Assembly: GCF_904849725.1 (NCBI RefSeq)
Contig: NC_058521.1
Span: 344,084,638-344,148,637, forward strand
Reading direction: 5' to 3'
Length of the DNA: 64,000 bases
Source of the DNA: Hordeum vulgare subsp. vulgare
Lineage: Eukaryota > Streptophyta > Magnoliopsida > Poales > Poaceae
Shown here: positions 45,938 to 57,697 of the stretch, one piece after another
How the letters are laid out: every line of letters begins with the position of its first letter
Position numbering within the stretch: the first letter of the stretch is position 1
Notes under the pieces: generated by a model
Database searches by the model: none
Seen by the model: the letters and a program-made list of their open reading frames with translations, nothing else
Told to the model about the DNA's origin: nothing
Position numbers and translations under genes: made by a program

Positions 45938-46200
45938 TTAGGCCCCAGATTATCTTGAATTTATTCACGCCAATAAACTTTCACTCATTTTGGGTCGACT
46001 TGTATCACTCCGACCTTTTGACGGATGATAAGCCGCCATCCATCATGAATTGTTTGAGCCGCCATGCAGTCTCTGATGACATCACCTTATTCCTTCAATT
46101 TCGGGGTGTTAATGCCGTAACCACCCAACGGATCTTTTGCACCGCTATTTACTTATCCCAAAAATCCAGGCGCCATCATTCAAAATTTTCAGTTCCGATC

Positions 46201-46209
46201 CTTTAAATA
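46201..46209 (+). promoter_or_regulatory. Candidate TATA box of the antisense gene
   Basis: CTTTAAATAA lies about 30 bp before a C-rich 5' UTR-like segment that ends in a splice donor. It faces away from the retroelement's own transcription. Confidence 0.4.
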
Positions 46210-46229
46210 ACTGTAGGGGGGTGTGGGGG

Positions 46230-49200
46230 GCACCATCAACTACCCCCACTTCGGCTTCCTTGCGTCCTTCGTCTTCCTCGTGCCAGCGCCTCGGCCTCCT
46301 CGCCGTTCCCCGAAGCTCCGTCGCCAGCCGCTGCATCCTGGGCGTCTCCGGGCCAATTGAGGGCGGAAGCTTGCCGCGTCCATCTCCGGCGTCGTCCTCC
46401 TCTCTCAGGTAAATGCCCTTCTCCTTTAGGGTTAGACTGAGGACCCCATTGTTCTTGTAAGTTAGCTCGGGAATACAACGAACATCCCTCTTTACTCTAG
46501 ATCTGCTTAATATGTTGAAGTAGGTCCTTTGTAACAGCAAACCGCGGTAGTTTTGGTTGCATCTCTCGGCCATTTGTGGTTTTACTTCGTAGATCCAGAT
46601 GATATCACTGCCGCATTCTTGCGTTCATAGCCTTCGCAATTTTGCCAAGTATTATCTTTTAAATTTGATCCACCCGTAGATCCGTTATTCACTGCTCACT
46701 TTTAGAAACATGTTTATCCTTCTCCCGGGAATATCCCTAAGGAAAAAAATCCTTTGAGAGTCGCCACTCACCTCTTCCACCACAGCGAGTTAGATTATCA
46801 CCATAGCTACGCCATTTGTCGGTCGAGGGGCGAGTCATAACACCTTCGTAGACATACCATAAATCGCTCAGCTGGCGAGTTAGAATGCCTTCATATCCAT
46901 ACTCTTAGTCACCTAATGGTGAGTCATATGGTCTTTACAGACACATCGTAGATCTCCAACTAGCGAGTTACCATATTTCATGGTCATCACTGAGCCGCCT
47001 TGTTTCCTCTTTTTGTAGTCATGGTCGTCGTCTCGAAATGCGATTGCTTACCAACCAAGATTGATGACGCTATTATTGAGAAATTTTCAAGTCGGGTCCC
47101 CTCGACGGTAAGGAAGTTATCGGTTGGCGAACCTCCCCAGGCGAGGTGATCCCCAACCCTGCCGAAGGGGAAGAAGTCGTTTTCACTGATCATCTTGAAC
47201 GAGGCTACAGACCGCCCGAGTCAAAGTTCTTCAGAGACACTCTGCATTTCCTCAACGTTCATCCTCAAGACCTGGGAGCCAACTCCATCAGTAATCTCTG
47301 CCAGTTTCAAGTATTTTGCGAGGTATACCTGCAAAGAGAGCCCATAGTTCCATTATTTTGGAACTTCTTCCATCTGAATCACGAGACCGAATTTTCCAAC
47401 TGGCCCAATCATGAACTCGAAGGTGTCAACATCCAGCGGTGCCGCGAACGTGGTTTCCATCTGTCCTTCCGCCCAGGCATCCCAAAGGGTGGGCCGACTC
47501 TTGGTTTTACTGTCGTGACACTTCTCCTCCTGGTGAGAACCCACTTCCGGGTTATAGAGAAGATCGCCTGCCCATGGACTTGAAGCTTCCCGAGGAGCTT
47601 ACAGAAGAAGAAGAATTGGAATTCATCCCTATCTTCTCCGAGTTGCGGTCTCTGACTAATAATGGGCTCACCGGGGTTGATCCATTCCGTTGCTGGGTGG
47701 AATGGAACATTCTTCCTCTGAGTCGCCGGGATGGTCTGATGTGCGAATATGATGGTAGCGTGAACCATCCGCAATGCTTCCACCATAAAAAATTCTCAGA
47801 GAAGGACATTGTTGGGATAATCAAGAAGTTAACCGGCGAGTCTTTGGAAGACTGCGCCAAGATCGGGCTCAAGCCCTTCTGTCACTCCAACCCGGCTCCA
47901 CCCGTAACAATCCAAGCCGCCTTCCTTTACCTATTAAATATACGTGCCAATGCTCCGGGTTTGAAATTGTATTCTATCCACCAGAAAGGTGATCCATTTT
48001 GGCGAAGGGGACCAAAGGTAACTGCCCAAAAAATAACCAAACCGCCACCGAAGAAGAACAAGAAAACAAGCAAAGGCAAAGCCACCGTCAAGGATTCATC
48101 CGTCGTCGGCGAGTCACAAGCCGTCAAAGATTAGTCAGAGGTAAAAACTTCCTCGTTACTTATCATCCTTATGTTCTGACTCATGCTTATACCTTGTGCC
48201 TTTATGCGTAGGGTGATGACTATGAGAGCCAAGATGACACGGTTGAGGTAATTTCTATTTCTTCCGACTCAACTTCCTCTTCACCTAGGCCAGCCAGGCA
48301 GATTTGTGGGAAAGTTCCCATGTCTCACCCAAATGCTTATACGGACACCGATTTCCTCTTGAAGAAGGCGAAATATACTCCCAAGCGTAAAACCCGGAGC
48401 CACTCTGGCGACTTATTTTCCGGGTTGCCAGAAAAGACAACCGGTTGGAAGCGCACGAGCGAGGCATGCTCCTGTTTAAACACACTCTCTTCATTGTAGA
48501 ACATGCGATTCACAACACCCTCACTCCTTGAACTTTTATTCTTTCAGGCTTCTCCTTCATTTGGCAACTCAACGATGTCAGCTCTTCTGCCAATGATTCA
48601 TGTACAGGGGTGAGTCCTTTTATTAACCCTTTCTCTTCCCAATAATGATATTTGCTCTAACTTCGATGTCTTCATTTCAGAGCACAAGCAAAGAAGAGAA
48701 AAACTGGCGACTTGTCTTCTGCTCCTAAGATGACTAAGGTGTTTGTCACGAGGACCTCTGCGCGGAGCTTGATTAAGACCAAGTGGCGGCTCAGGATGTT
48801 CCTGCGGATGACATCCCTAACGTCCGGGATAACTCTCCAGGCTCCTTGAAGGAAACCACTGGCAATGTTAATCTGCCGAGCTCTCCCATGGCGACTGAGG
48901 ATCCGTATGCCGTCATTATCACTCGTACTGGCTACTCCAAACCTGTAGCGGTGGTGTTATCTAAACACACCTCAAAGGAATCTCATCCTTCCACAGAACA
49001 AGATGTCAGTAAGTTGACGCGTCCCGATTATGAGAAGCTAGAATTTTATCAACTCTGCTCTGGCTTCGCAAGTCTCCTGGAGGCGAGTTATGAAATGAAT
49101 AAAAGCTTGATCCACATGATGAGAGTAAAACATGAGGTACGTTCTTTATTACATATTCTCTTCCACCCATTAGCCTTCCAATAGACTAGTCTTGCTTGAT

Positions 49201-50866
49201 GAAATAATTTTTTTTGCAATGTTTGTTAGACCCGTATCTGTCCATAGCCCCCAAGGGTCGGGTTATCATTTGGAAGATGAGCCGGGTCTTCTATATAGTT
49301 AAAATCTTCAAACTGTAGCCCCCAAGGGCCGGGTCATCTTTTGAAAGATGAGCCGGGTCTTGTATTTAGTGAAAAACTTCAACCTGTAGCCCCCAAGGGT
49401 CGGGTCATCTTTTGAAAGATGAGCCGGGTCTTTTAGTTAAATAAAAACTTCAACCTGTAGCCCCCAAGGGTCGGGTCATCTTTTGAAAGATGAGCTGGGT
49501 CTTGTAGTTAAAGAAAAATTTCAACCTGTAGCCCCCAAGGGCCGGGTCATCTTTTGAAAGATGAGCCGGGTCTTGTAGTTAAAGAAAAACTTCAACCTGT
49601 AGCCCCCAAGGGCCGGGTCATCTTTTGAAAGATGAGCCGGGTCTTGTCGTGAAAGAAAAACTTCAACCTGTAACCCCCAAGGGCCGGGTCATATTTTGAA
49701 AGATGAGTAGGGTCTTCTAGTTAAAGAGAAACTTCAACCTGTAGTCCCCATGGACCGGGTCATGTTTTGAAAGATGATATGGGTCTTGTATTTTGTATGA
49801 CTTCGAATAGAATCATACATTAGCCCCCAAGTGTCGGGAATATTGCTTGCAGTAGTTTTGAGACTTGTCTCCCCAAATTTTGCTTTGCAGGAATCTATGA
49901 CCCAGACCCAGTCATCCCTAGCTGATTTAAGGAAAAATTTAGTCGAACAGCACAATGCTCGGTCTGAGTCTTAGAAGAAGTATCACGTGGTTCTGGCTGA
50001 AATAGAAAAATTAAGGCTGATCACCAGAAGCTTGAAAAGAAAGCCAAACTGACCAAGCCGCCATCCTGAAGCGTGCTGAGCAAGCCGAGGAGAAACTAGA
50101 AGCCGCCCAGCAAGAGCTCTCCTGCTTGAAAAAACAAATCTCCAACATGAATCAAGCCATGTTTGGTAAGGATCAATTCCCTTCATCGAAAAATCAGTCT
50201 AGTTTGCCAAGACTAATAAATAGGGATTTATCCTTGGTAGGTCCACGAGCCACCAATGTCCAAGATGACTGCATGCTAAAACAAAAGGCGATGTATACCT
50301 TCACCGAGCAGTTGTATAAGGGGAGCATGCTGACGATAAAAGCAGTGATGGGCAACAAAGAGCCAGTTAAGTCCATCAAGAGCATGCTTGGCTACATGTC
50401 TACGTGGCCTCCTCAAGTGGAGGAGCTGAAGAGATCAGCCGCCCGAAAGGGAGCCCTGAATACCTTAAGCCGGTGTCTGGCCTTTGCTCCCGAGCTGAAG
50501 CCAGAGGAAGTAACTGCTAGCTATCCAGAACGAAAAGACGACGGGTCAGAGTTTACCGAAGAAGATTACCACCGAGTAATCAAGGAGTCCCGCTCTACGG
50601 TGACTCAACTGGCAGTCGGCTTGGATTTAAACAAATACCAAGCCATGTAGGATAATAGTAACAAGAAGTTGACTCCTTCGCCGTACGAAATTACCAGCTT
50701 GGCTCCTCGCCGGCCCAAGAATCCCTTCGACCTTGAAGCAGATCTTTCTATCTTCCTTAACGATGAAGATGAGTTCGTCGCCTTGTCCAAGTGTAACTGG
50801 AAGCTGGGCGACTTACAAAATGAAGGTGGAGAGAGCTCGAGGCAAGGCGACCCAGAGGCATCTTGA
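46230..50866 (+). pseudogene. Antisense multi-exon gene of Transposase_28 type inside the Gypsy element
   Basis: Inferred exons are a 5' UTR exon to 46408 (donor CAG/GTAAAT), 47019-48140, 48212 to about 48466, about 48549-48609, 48681-49136, 49891-50165 and 50241-50866. The ATG is at 47021 (MVVVSKCDWLPTK), two bases after the acceptor TTTGTAG. The N-terminal half carries the putative gypsy-type transposon domain (FFRDTLHFLNVHPQDL, GWADSWFYCRDTSP). Lysine-rich and serine-rich segments follow. The exon at 49891 is rich in heptad-like Glu/Lys/Leu, and the C-terminus reads KQKAMYTFTEQLYKG to QGDPEAS. Frameshifts near 47110 and 47485 and stops such as 48132 and 50648 disable it. Function is unknown; it is not a transposase by demonstrated activity. 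Confidence 0.78.
49244..49811 (+). repeat. Eight copies of a 71-bp tandem repeat in an intron of the antisense gene
   Basis: Units start at 49244, 49315, 49386, 49457, 49528, 49599, 49670 and 49741, exactly 71 bp apart, each beginning near GTAGCCCCCAAGGG. Most contain the palindrome CATCTTTTGAAAGATG. The array fills most of the intron 49137-49890. It lies between pol and the 3' LTR, a region known to breed satellites in Tat-lineage elements. Confidence 0.95.
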
Positions 50867-52040
50867 GTATTCTCAAGATGTAAGCAACGCTTTTAACAAA
50901 CAATCTGATCTCTTCTTGATCGGGAGATGACGCCCGACTTGGCCATGTGAGCCCTGTAATAGTTTGTAAGATTATAGGGAAACCATCTTCCGCCCATGCT
51001 TTTTGCTTGACATTTGCAGACTAATTTATCCTTTTAGCGTATCATGAATCCCCTTTTATAATACTTTTGCTTAATAAGCGAGGAAGTGTCATGGTTTGAA
51101 ATAAAAATCTTCAACCTGTGTATCAGGAAAAAGAAAAACCACAAGCCGACTCAGTGAGTTATGGCAGAAGCTATACCAGCCCCCTGGGTCATGGCAAATA
51201 ATAGTTAAAAATTGGCCCAACCATTCACGACGAGTTATCAACAAAGGCCTGCTCAATGAGTCACCACGAGTTATACAAGGGTGTTATGAAACCTTGTGGC
51301 CATGCCACCAAGATAATCATAAAATTCGTCGGCTCAATGAGATGTGACAGGATAAGACGAGTTTGCAAGACTCTAGTGTTACCCCAAGAAGGCTTTTGCA
51401 ACAACCCATATTGTTTAGTCTGGCTGATCAGGCGCGAGTCAAGCTTCAGTGAAGCAGGTTCAGTGAACCAATGGTTTCTCTATTTTCCATGTGTGGCTCC
51501 GGCCGGTACCTTTTATGTTCTAACCAAGGTGAGTTCAGGGTCCAAATAACGGATTGACTCTCCCAGAGTACATAGGTCCATGTGGCGACTTGTCCAACAC
51601 ATAGTCCAGTATAACCATTTGTAATGCGGTAATTTTTCGCTAGCCAAGAGAGTATTCAGGCTGAACTCAGTGAGTGGAAGCCCCCAAGTGACCTAAGATT
51701 AGGGAAAAGTAACACATAGGATTGCGGAAGCGTGTACGCTCTTATTGCAAAACGACTTGGCAACTAGTAGCCCCCAGAGTAAGCCGGCTTAATTCTCAAA
51801 ATCATATAGGGCGCCCATGTTTGAACCGTGCATTGTGGCGACTGGTCCTCTTTGGCTTATCAGTACCCTGTTTTGAAATAAGTGCAACATGGCGACTTAT
51901 GCACTTTGGTACTGATAGCGTCCATGCTTGGACGACTCATAGAACAATAAAGACTCCAAAGTTCGTGGGTGCCGGCTTTATTGCTTTATAAATAAAAGAT
52001 TACAAGTTCTGAGATTTGTAAAAAGAAAGGAGGCCATGGC
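50867..52040. other. Non-coding region between antisense gene and integrase
   Basis: This has no convincing reading frame on either strand. The sequence is rich in GAGTCA/GACTTGG-like words and degenerate GCCCCC motifs similar to the 71-bp repeats. It probably contains both 3' UTRs of the converging gag-pol and antisense genes. Confidence 0.6.
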
Positions 52041-54354
52041 TCTAGGGGTAGTAAGGCCGCAGGTGGGCTATATACCAGGGGCGAGTTGTCTCAACCTGTT
52101 TAGTTGGCCGATCTGGGCGAAGATCCACCAAGTAGTATGAGCCGTTCCGAAGATTCTTGCTGATGACAAACTGTCCTTCCCATGGAGGTGATAACTTATC
52201 CATACCAGTGTGATCCTGAATCACCGGAGCACTAAGTCGCCCTCTTGAAAAGTCCGGCTCTTGACACGGCGGCTGTGGTAGCGTCGCAAGTCTTGTTGAT
52301 AGATCGCCGATCGCGACGCAGCCAAGTCTCACTCTTCCTCCAAAGCATCCAACGAATCTTGTCGTGCCAACTTGTTGTCCTGTTCCACATAGGCGGCAAC
52401 TCGCGGTGACTCGTGTCGGATGTCACTCGGCAACACCGCTTCTGCCCCATAGACCAGAAAGAAAGGAGTAAAACCCATGGAGCGGTTGGGGGTGGTCCTG
52501 ATGCTCCATAATACCAAGGACAATTCTTCCACCCAACACCCTGGAGTACGCTCCAAAGGCACCATAAGCCGGGGCTTGATTCCTCGCAGTATTTCCTGAT
52601 TCACCCTTTCTGCCCGCCGATTAGACTGGGGATGTGCGACTGTAGAAACGTCAAGCCAGATATGCTCTCGGTCGCAAAACTCTTGCATTGCTCCCTTTGA
52701 TAGATTAGTACCATTGTAGTAATGATACTATGAGGATATCCAAACCAGAAATTCAGTTTTTTCAAGAATTTGACAGCCGTATCTGCATCATAGCTACTAA
52801 TGGATTCTGCCTCAACCCACTTAGTAAACTTGTCAACCGCCACCAATAGGTGAGTCTTTTTATTGGACGACATCTTGAAAGGACCAACCATGTCCAGCCC
52901 CCCAGACTGCAAACGGCCAAGTGATTGGGATCATCAGCAACTCCTGAGCCGACACGTACATCTGACGTCCAAATTTCTGACAAACATCACATCGGCGAAC
53001 TATCTCTTCCGCGTCTTTATGAGCCGTCAACCAATAAAACCCATATCTAAAGGCCTTAGAAACCAAGGAGCATGATCCGGCATGATGACCACAGTCGCCC
53101 GCTTGAATTTCATTGAGGATCATACATCCTTCCTCCAAAGAGACACACCTTTGAAATACCCCTGAAGTACTTCGCTTGGGCAACTCGCCGTTGTGTATGA
53201 CCATGGATTTGCATCGACGAACGATTTGGAGAGCCAATAATTCATCAACGGGTAATTCGCCTCGTGTGAGATACGCCATGTAGGGAATCGCCCAATCCGG
53301 GGTGGCAAGAATAGCCGCCACAAGTTGAGACTCGGGGTCCGACACTGCCAAATCTTCCTCTGAAGGTAGCCTCACCGAAGGGCTATGTAATACATCCAAA
53401 AAGACATTGGAAGGAACCGGCTTACGCTGAGAACCAAGACGGGAAAGTGCATCTGCTGCTTCATTGAGTCGCCGGTCAATGTGATCCACTTGATAACCAT
53501 GAAAGTGACCCGCTACATCCGGCATAGCTCGCGTGTAAGCCGCCATCAAGGGATCTCTAGAATCCCAAGTGCCAGAAACCAGCTCTGCCACCAGATTTTA
53601 GTCGCCCAAACATCTGACTCGCTTGAGATTCATCTCTTTGGCGAGTCGCAACCCATGGAGCAAGGCTTCATATTCTGCTGCGTTATTGGTACACGGAAAC
53701 ATGAGCCAGAGGACATAGAAAAATTTGTCACCCTGAGGCGAAGTTATCACCACACCAGCCCACGAGCCTTCCAACTGCGTGGATCCATCGAAATAGATGG
53801 TCCAATATATGTGATCGAGCCTATCCTATGGAATTTGTAACTCGGTCCAGTCGTTGATGAAATCCACTAGTGCTTGAGGGTTAATGGCCGTACGGGGTGT
53901 ATATCGCACGTGATGAGGCCCTAACTCAATGGCCCACTTAGCAATCCGTCTAGTTGCTTCTCAATTTTGTATAATGTCACCCAGGGTGCAGAACCGACTA
54001 CCGTGATGGGATCCTCTTAGAAGTAGTGTTTCAGCTTCCGACTCGCCATAAACACCCCAAAGACCAGCTTCTGCCAATGCGGGTAGCGTTGTTTGTAGAG
54101 GGTCAGGACTTCGCTGATAAAATACACTGGTCGCTGGACCGGGTATTCCTTTCCTTCTTCCTTTTGCTCGACAACCACTGCCACACTCACTCCTTTAGAA
54201 TTGGCCGCGATGTACAGAAGCAGAGGCTCCTTGTCCGTTGGAGCTGCCAGCACTGGTGGCTTAGCCAATTGTCGATTCAAGGCTTCAAAGGCTTCGTTGG
54301 CTTCGTCTGTCCATACGACTTGATTAGATTTCTTGAGCAGCTGATAAAGAGGGA
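52041..54354 (-). pseudogene. Gypsy pol: end of reverse transcriptase, RNase H and integrase
   Basis: After the solo LTR the frame resumes at 54354 (PLYQLLKKSNQVVWTDEA, end of reverse transcriptase). RNase H blocks follow (LLLYIAANSKGVSVAVV near 54200, VDHIDRRLNEAADALSRL near 53470). The integrase zinc finger appears as HHAGSCSLVSKAFRYGFYW with CDVCQ (53100-52990). The core includes LDMVGPF near 52890, and its later part, HPQSNRRAERVNQEIL, is near 52620. It ends near 52040. Several frame changes (near 52910, 52700, 52330) and stops are present. Confidence 0.87.
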
Positions 54355-54359
54355 TGGCT

Positions 54360-55790
54360 TGCTACCTCTTGATCTTGCGTTGGTTTTTCCCTTGAAGAAG
54401 AAAGGGTGATGCAGCACAGTAACAGTAAGTATTTCCCTCAGTTTGAGAACCGAGGTATCAATCCAGTAGGAGTATCAAGCCAAGTCTCCAAAGTACCTGC
54501 GCAAAAACAGCAAACTTGCACCCAACGCTACAAAGGGGTTGTCAATCCCTTCACGGTTAACTACAAGGTGAGATCTGAAGGCGGAAAGTGCAACATAGTA
54601 AAACTGTTGGGCTGAAAATATGATGTGAAGTAGACCCGGGGGCCATAGTGTTCACTAGAGGCTTCTCTGAAGATAGCAAATATTACGATGGGTGAACGAA
54701 TTACTGTCGAGCAATTGATAGAACCGCGCAAAGTCATGACGATATCTAAGGCAATGATCATACATATAGGAATCACGTCCGAGACAAGTAGACCGATACT
54801 TTCTACATCTACTACTATTACTCCACACATCGACCGCTATCCAACATGAACCTAGTGTATTGAGGTTATGACAAATAGAGTAACGCCTTAAGCAAGATGA
54901 CATGATGTCGAGGGATAAATTAATGCAATAGATATAAATCCCATTTTTTACCCTTGATGGCAACAACATGATGCATGCCTCGCTACCCCTTCTATCACCG
55001 GGTGAGGTCACCGCATGGTATGGATCCAAAACCATGCACTTCTCCCATTGCAAGAACTGTAGATCAAGTTGGCCAAACAAAACCCACAACTCGAAGAAAC
55101 TCAAATAAGATTCATAGATAATCTGATCATAAATCCACAATTCATCGGATCTCGACAAACACGCCGTAAAAGAGGATTACATCGGATAGATCTCCATGAA
55201 GATCATGGAGAACTTTGTATAGAAGATCCAAGAGAGAGAAGAAGCCATCTAGCTACTAGCTATGGACCCGAAGGTCTATGGTGAACTACTCACGCATCAT
55301 CGGAGAGGCAATGGTGTTGATGAAGAAGCCCTTCGTGTCCGAATCCCCCCTCCGGCAGGGCACCAGAACGTGCCCAGATGGGATCTTGCGGAGAAAGAAG
55401 CTTGCGGCGGCGGAAAAGTATTTTCATGGCTCCCTTCTGTGGTTTCAAATTTTTCGAGGATTTATAGGCGGAAGAAGTAGTGTAGAGGAACCCCAGGGGG
55501 CCCACAAGCCTGCTAGGCACGGGCCCCAGAATGCGGCTAGGGGGCTTGTGGCCTCCCCTGGTGCCCTCTTCCTTGGTTCTCACACTCCCAGAGTATCTTC
55601 TGTTCCAGAAAAAATCTTTTCGGAGGTTTTATTCCGTTTGGACGCCGTTTATTATTCTCCTCTGAAAAAGGTCAAAAACACGGAAAAAACAGGAAGTGGC
55701 ACTTGGCACTGAGTTAATAAGTTAGTCCCAAAAAAGATATGAAAAAGCATACAAAGCATAAAAAATTATAGATACGTTGGAGACGTATCA
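54360..55790 (-). mobile_element. Solo LTR nested in the Gypsy reverse transcriptase
   Basis: On the minus strand the block begins TGATACGTCTCCAACGTATC and ends GAGGTAGCA. It is flanked by TGGCT (54355-54359) and TGGCC (55791-55795), a 5-bp duplication with one transition. The pol frame breaks at GEKA on one side and resumes with IPLYQLL on the other. It is 1431 bp with no coding domain. The sequence is of a kind very abundant in Triticeae genomes; I cannot name the family with certainty. Confidence 0.9.
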
Positions 55791-55795
55791 TGGCC

Positions 55796-57463
55796 TTCTC
55801 CCCAAGGTGACTTATAAAACGACTTAAAGCCGCGATATGACCCGCCATGCGCTGGAATTGGTTAATTTTGGCCGGCTTTCCTAGCGAAGTAATCGCTTCA
55901 ATTTTGTCCGGGTTAGCTTCAATGCCGCGCTCTGACACCAGAAAACCCAATAACTTTCCCGCAGGAACACCAAACACGCACTTGGTGGGGTTAAGCCTCA
56001 TCTGGTATACGCGCAAATTGTCAAAAGTCTCCTTGAGATACTCCAAGAGCGAGTCTTTCTTCTGCGATCTGACTATGATGTTGTCCACATAAGCATGGAC
56101 ATTACGTCCAATCTGGTTATGTAAACAATTTTGGATACACCGCTGATAGGTCACCCCCGCACTCTTGAGCCCAAATGACATAGATACGTAACAGAAAGCT
56201 CCGAAGGGGGTTATGAAGGATGTTTCTCCTGGTCTGCCACTGCCATCTTGATCTAGTGGTATCTTGAATAAGCATCCAAGAAACACAAATGCTCGCAACC
56301 CGCCGTTGAGTCGATGATTTGATCAATGCGGGGAAGGGCGAAGGGATCCTTCGGACAGGCTCAGTTGAGGTCGGTGTAGTCGATGTACATACGGAAAGTG
56401 CCATTCTTTTTTAGCACTAGGACTAGGTTAGCCAACCATTCAGGATGGAAAACCTCAATGATGAACCCGGCAGCCAAAAGCCGGGCGTCTTCCTCTCCAA
56501 TTGCCTTACATCGCTCCTCATTAGCCTTCGAAGGTACTGCCAAACTGGCTTTACTTTGGGGTCAGTATTAAGATGGTGCTCAGCGAATTCTGTAAGTACA
56601 CCTGGCATGTCGGAAGGTGTCCACGCAAAGATGTTCCGATTCTCAGGGATTAATTCGATGAGCGCGCTTTCCTATTTGGGATCCAGACCCATCCCAATCA
56701 TGAACTGCTTGGTTGAGTCGCCAGGGGTGAAGTCTATAACCTTGGCATCATCCGTTGGTTTAAACTTGAGGGTCGGCTCAGAGTCGATTATTGGCCTCTT
56801 GAGCGGCGTCATGTCTGCCGGATCAACATTGGCTTGGTGAAACTTGAGCTCCTCGGCCGCGCAAGCCGTCTCGCCATAAGCCGCGTCTCCTTCTTCGCAC
56901 TCTTGGGCTATCTTCCTATCTTCGCTGATCGTGATAGGTCCCTTAGGACCAGGCGTCTTGAGCTTGAGATAAACATAACATGGGCGGGCCATGAATCGGG
57001 CGGAAGCCGGCGTTCCAAACAACGCGTGGTAAGGGCTCTTTATTTTGACCACCTCAAACATGAGAGACTCGCTCCTGTAATTGGACTCTGTGCCAAAAGC
57101 CACGTTAAGTTTAATCCGCCCAATTGGATACGCCGACTTACCCGGAACGATGCCGTGGAAAACCGTGGACGATGGCATCAAGTCTTTCTCCAAGAGATTC
57201 ATCCTTCGAAAGGTATCGAAGTATAGGATGTTAATGTTGTTGCCTCCATCCATAAGGACTTTGGAAAGGGTGTATCCTCCGACTTGGGGAGTCACGACCA
57301 AAGCCAAGCCGCCAGGGTTATAAACTCGGGGCGGGTGATCCTCCCTACTCCAGGTTATGGTATGTTCTGAGCAGTGAAGGAACCTGGGGAGCGCCGGCTC
57401 AGCCACACTGAAAGTTCTATGTTTCACCTTCTGATCCCGTTTGCAGGTGCTGTTGCTGAACAC
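55796..57463 (-). pseudogene. Gypsy pol: protease and first part of reverse transcriptase
   Basis: The protease-like segment has LMDGGNNINILY near 57240, the DGG variant of the DTG/DSG motif. Reverse transcriptase starts near 56560 (DARLLAAGFIIEV, WLANLVLVLKKNG). A frameshift lies near 56350. The palm reads AYVDNIIV near 56090, where Gypsy enzymes have YVDD: the second catalytic aspartate is asparagine. KINQFQRMAGHIAAL follows near 55850. The segment ends at the solo LTR. Confidence 0.88.
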
Positions 57464-57697
57464 ATGATACTACCCGCTGTTCAGCTGCTTAGCCTTATTC
57501 TCGAAACCTCTACGATCATCCTATCGCTGGAGATCCCCTTGCAGGGGAGGTTGCTCAAACACTCTTGGCGGGTTATACTGCTGTTGGTTGTGAACTTGGT
57601 ACCGTCTGTTGTTGGGTTGTGACCCGCCCTATGGACCCGGGTTAGGGAAACCGCCGAACGGTCTCTGGCGTGATCTGCGCGCGCTGAACTGTTCCTG

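Noticed and set aside
49244..49811. Regular repeats considered as a CRISPR array
   Set aside because: The units are contiguous 71-bp tandem copies without unique spacers, in a plant retrotransposon intron.
46230..50866. The antisense gene considered as an independent host gene
   Set aside because: It lies wholly between the paired LTRs of the Gypsy element and shows the gypsy-type transposon domain, so it is treated as part of that element.
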